Assembly (NCBI GenBank): GCA_003214695.1 | Contig: QCLI01000004.1 | Coordinates: forward strand, 1 to 64,000 | Direction of reading: 5' to 3' | Source of the DNA: Prochlorococcus sp. AG-412-P08 | GTDB taxonomy: Bacteria; Cyanobacteriota; Cyanobacteriia; PCC-6307; Cyanobiaceae | Length of the DNA: 64,000 nt | Part shown: piece after piece, positions 63,557 through 64,000 of the stretch | How positions within the stretch are numbered: the first letter of the stretch is position 1 | Layout of the letters: each line of letters starts with the position of its first letter | The notes under the pieces: generated by a model | What the model was told of the DNA's origin: nothing | Seen by the model: only the letters and a program-made list of their open reading frames with translations | The model's database searches: none | Translations under genes and position numbers: made by a program

Positions 63557-64000
63557 GTGAACTTTTGGTGGATAGTAAATTTGCCTTTTCTGCTGGATGC
63601 ATTATTTGCTTCAGCTCTTGGGGTTTTGCTTTTTTCTAGAGTTAAAGAACCTAGAACTCTTTGGCTACTTCGAGGGTATTTATTTCTTGTATCTCTTGCA
63701 TGGTTTGTTCAAAGATTCGCAACTGTTCCTGTTACTTCAAAATTAATAGATGCCTTGGTGTTGGTATGTTCACTTTCATTGGCAATTTTATGGCAAGGGG
63801 AATTAAGACGGTTAATGGAATTACTTGGAACAGGAAGACTGGCTGTTCTTTTAGGTAATCCTCAAAAGGAATTCCAGGTTAATACAAGCACAGCAACTCA
63901 ATTATCAGAAGCTGCAGGAATGCTTTCTCAAAAAAGAAGAGGGGCTCTCATTGTTCTTGATATGGGTAGTGATTTAAGACCTGAAGACTTTCTTTACTCA
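63557..64000 (+). CDS. cdaA: Diadenylate cyclase CdaA, N-terminal part (cut by window end)
   Basis: The frame opens at GTG 63557 (an in-frame stop lies at 63536) and runs to the window edge, giving 148 residues. Three hydrophobic helices are seen (about 7-24, 34-50 and 62-80). The DAC catalytic domain then begins: ELLGTGRLAVLLG, TATQLSEAAGMLSQKRRGALIVLD. CdaA proteins are membrane-anchored and make c-di-AMP from two ATP. The catalytic DGA and RHR motifs lie beyond the window. AAAGGAG at 63551-63557 overlaps the GTG, an unusually tight ribosome-binding site. It is next to lysA. Confidence 0.92.
   Translation, partial: MNFWWIVNLPFLLDALFASALGVLLFSRVKEPRTLWLLRGYLFLVSLAWFVQRFATVPVTSKLIDALVLVCSLSLAILWQGELRRLMELLGTGRLAVLLGNPQKEFQVNTSTATQLSEAAGMLSQKRRGALIVLDMGSDLRPEDFLYS

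Overview
The window looks like core chromosome of a low-light-adapted Prochlorococcus, most like the SS120/MIT9211 side of the genus. The evidence is: two Pcb (IsiA/CP43-like) divinyl-chlorophyll antenna genes next to an isiB flavodoxin; an AT-rich, densely packed gene set with many tiny membrane ORFs; a ferredoxin-NADP reductase without the phycobilisome-linker (CpcD) domain; orders typical of marine picocyanobacteria as I remember them (petH-zwf-opcA-cobB, gyrA-crtL, folD-crtE, lysA-cdaA); and no recognisable Yfr1 sRNA between guaB and trxA, a loss I recall being reported for SS120 and MIT9211. The strain is an inference. No CRISPR array, prophage, insertion sequence or rRNA was seen.

Layout. 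1-5.7 kb is a photosynthesis/iron-stress region: the 3' end of one pcb gene, a complete pcb, several very small ORFs, isiB, a lumenal pentapeptide-repeat protein and small hypotheticals. 5.9-8.2 kb is a lineage-specific stretch of small unknown proteins around a PfkB sugar kinase. 8.2-13.7 kb holds an MFS transporter, a DUF1400-type hydrolase, and a DppB-type permease with its substrate-binding protein. 13.7-23.5 kb is a long, mostly minus-strand run: hom, sufE, 5-formyl-THF cyclo-ligase, ruvC, chlI, an IMS-domain protein, trmJ, cytM, (petG on plus), rsmD, hisH, trxA and guaB-family. 24.3-31.7 kb has gyrA-crtL, a GH57 glycosidase and leuA. 32.4-38.4 kb has a 7TM-HD (PgpH-type) c-di-AMP phosphodiesterase and the run folD-crtE-DUF212-helicase. 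38.4-44 kb is cobB-opcA-zwf-petH. 44-49 kb has an SRPBCC protein, tRNA-Glu, sasA and prs. 49-58.8 kb has malQ, an HTH/RodZ-like protein, a pseudouridine synthase, a UbiB/ABC1 kinase, an Orn/Lys/Arg decarboxylase, cdsA, DUF2993, an alpha/beta hydrolase and an Fe-ADH family protein. 58.9-64 kb has clpC, a RimI-like acetyltransferase, lysA and the start of cdaA.

How the genes connect. Light harvesting and electron flow: pcb, isiB, petG, cytM, petH, chlI and tRNA-Glu (the 5-aminolevulinate precursor carrier). Carotenoid supply: crtE and crtL. Night-time carbon use: malQ, GH57, zwf, opcA, and SasA as clock output. Amino acids: hom, leuA, lysA, hisH. The c-di-AMP synthase (CdaA, truncated by the window end) and a likely hydrolase (PgpH) are both present. 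I found no convincing new multi-gene system. The best leads are two perfect 18-bp intragenic inverted repeats (folD and the helicase gene), the membrane-type N-terminus of PetH, the micro-ORFs between pcb and isiB, and the missing Yfr1.
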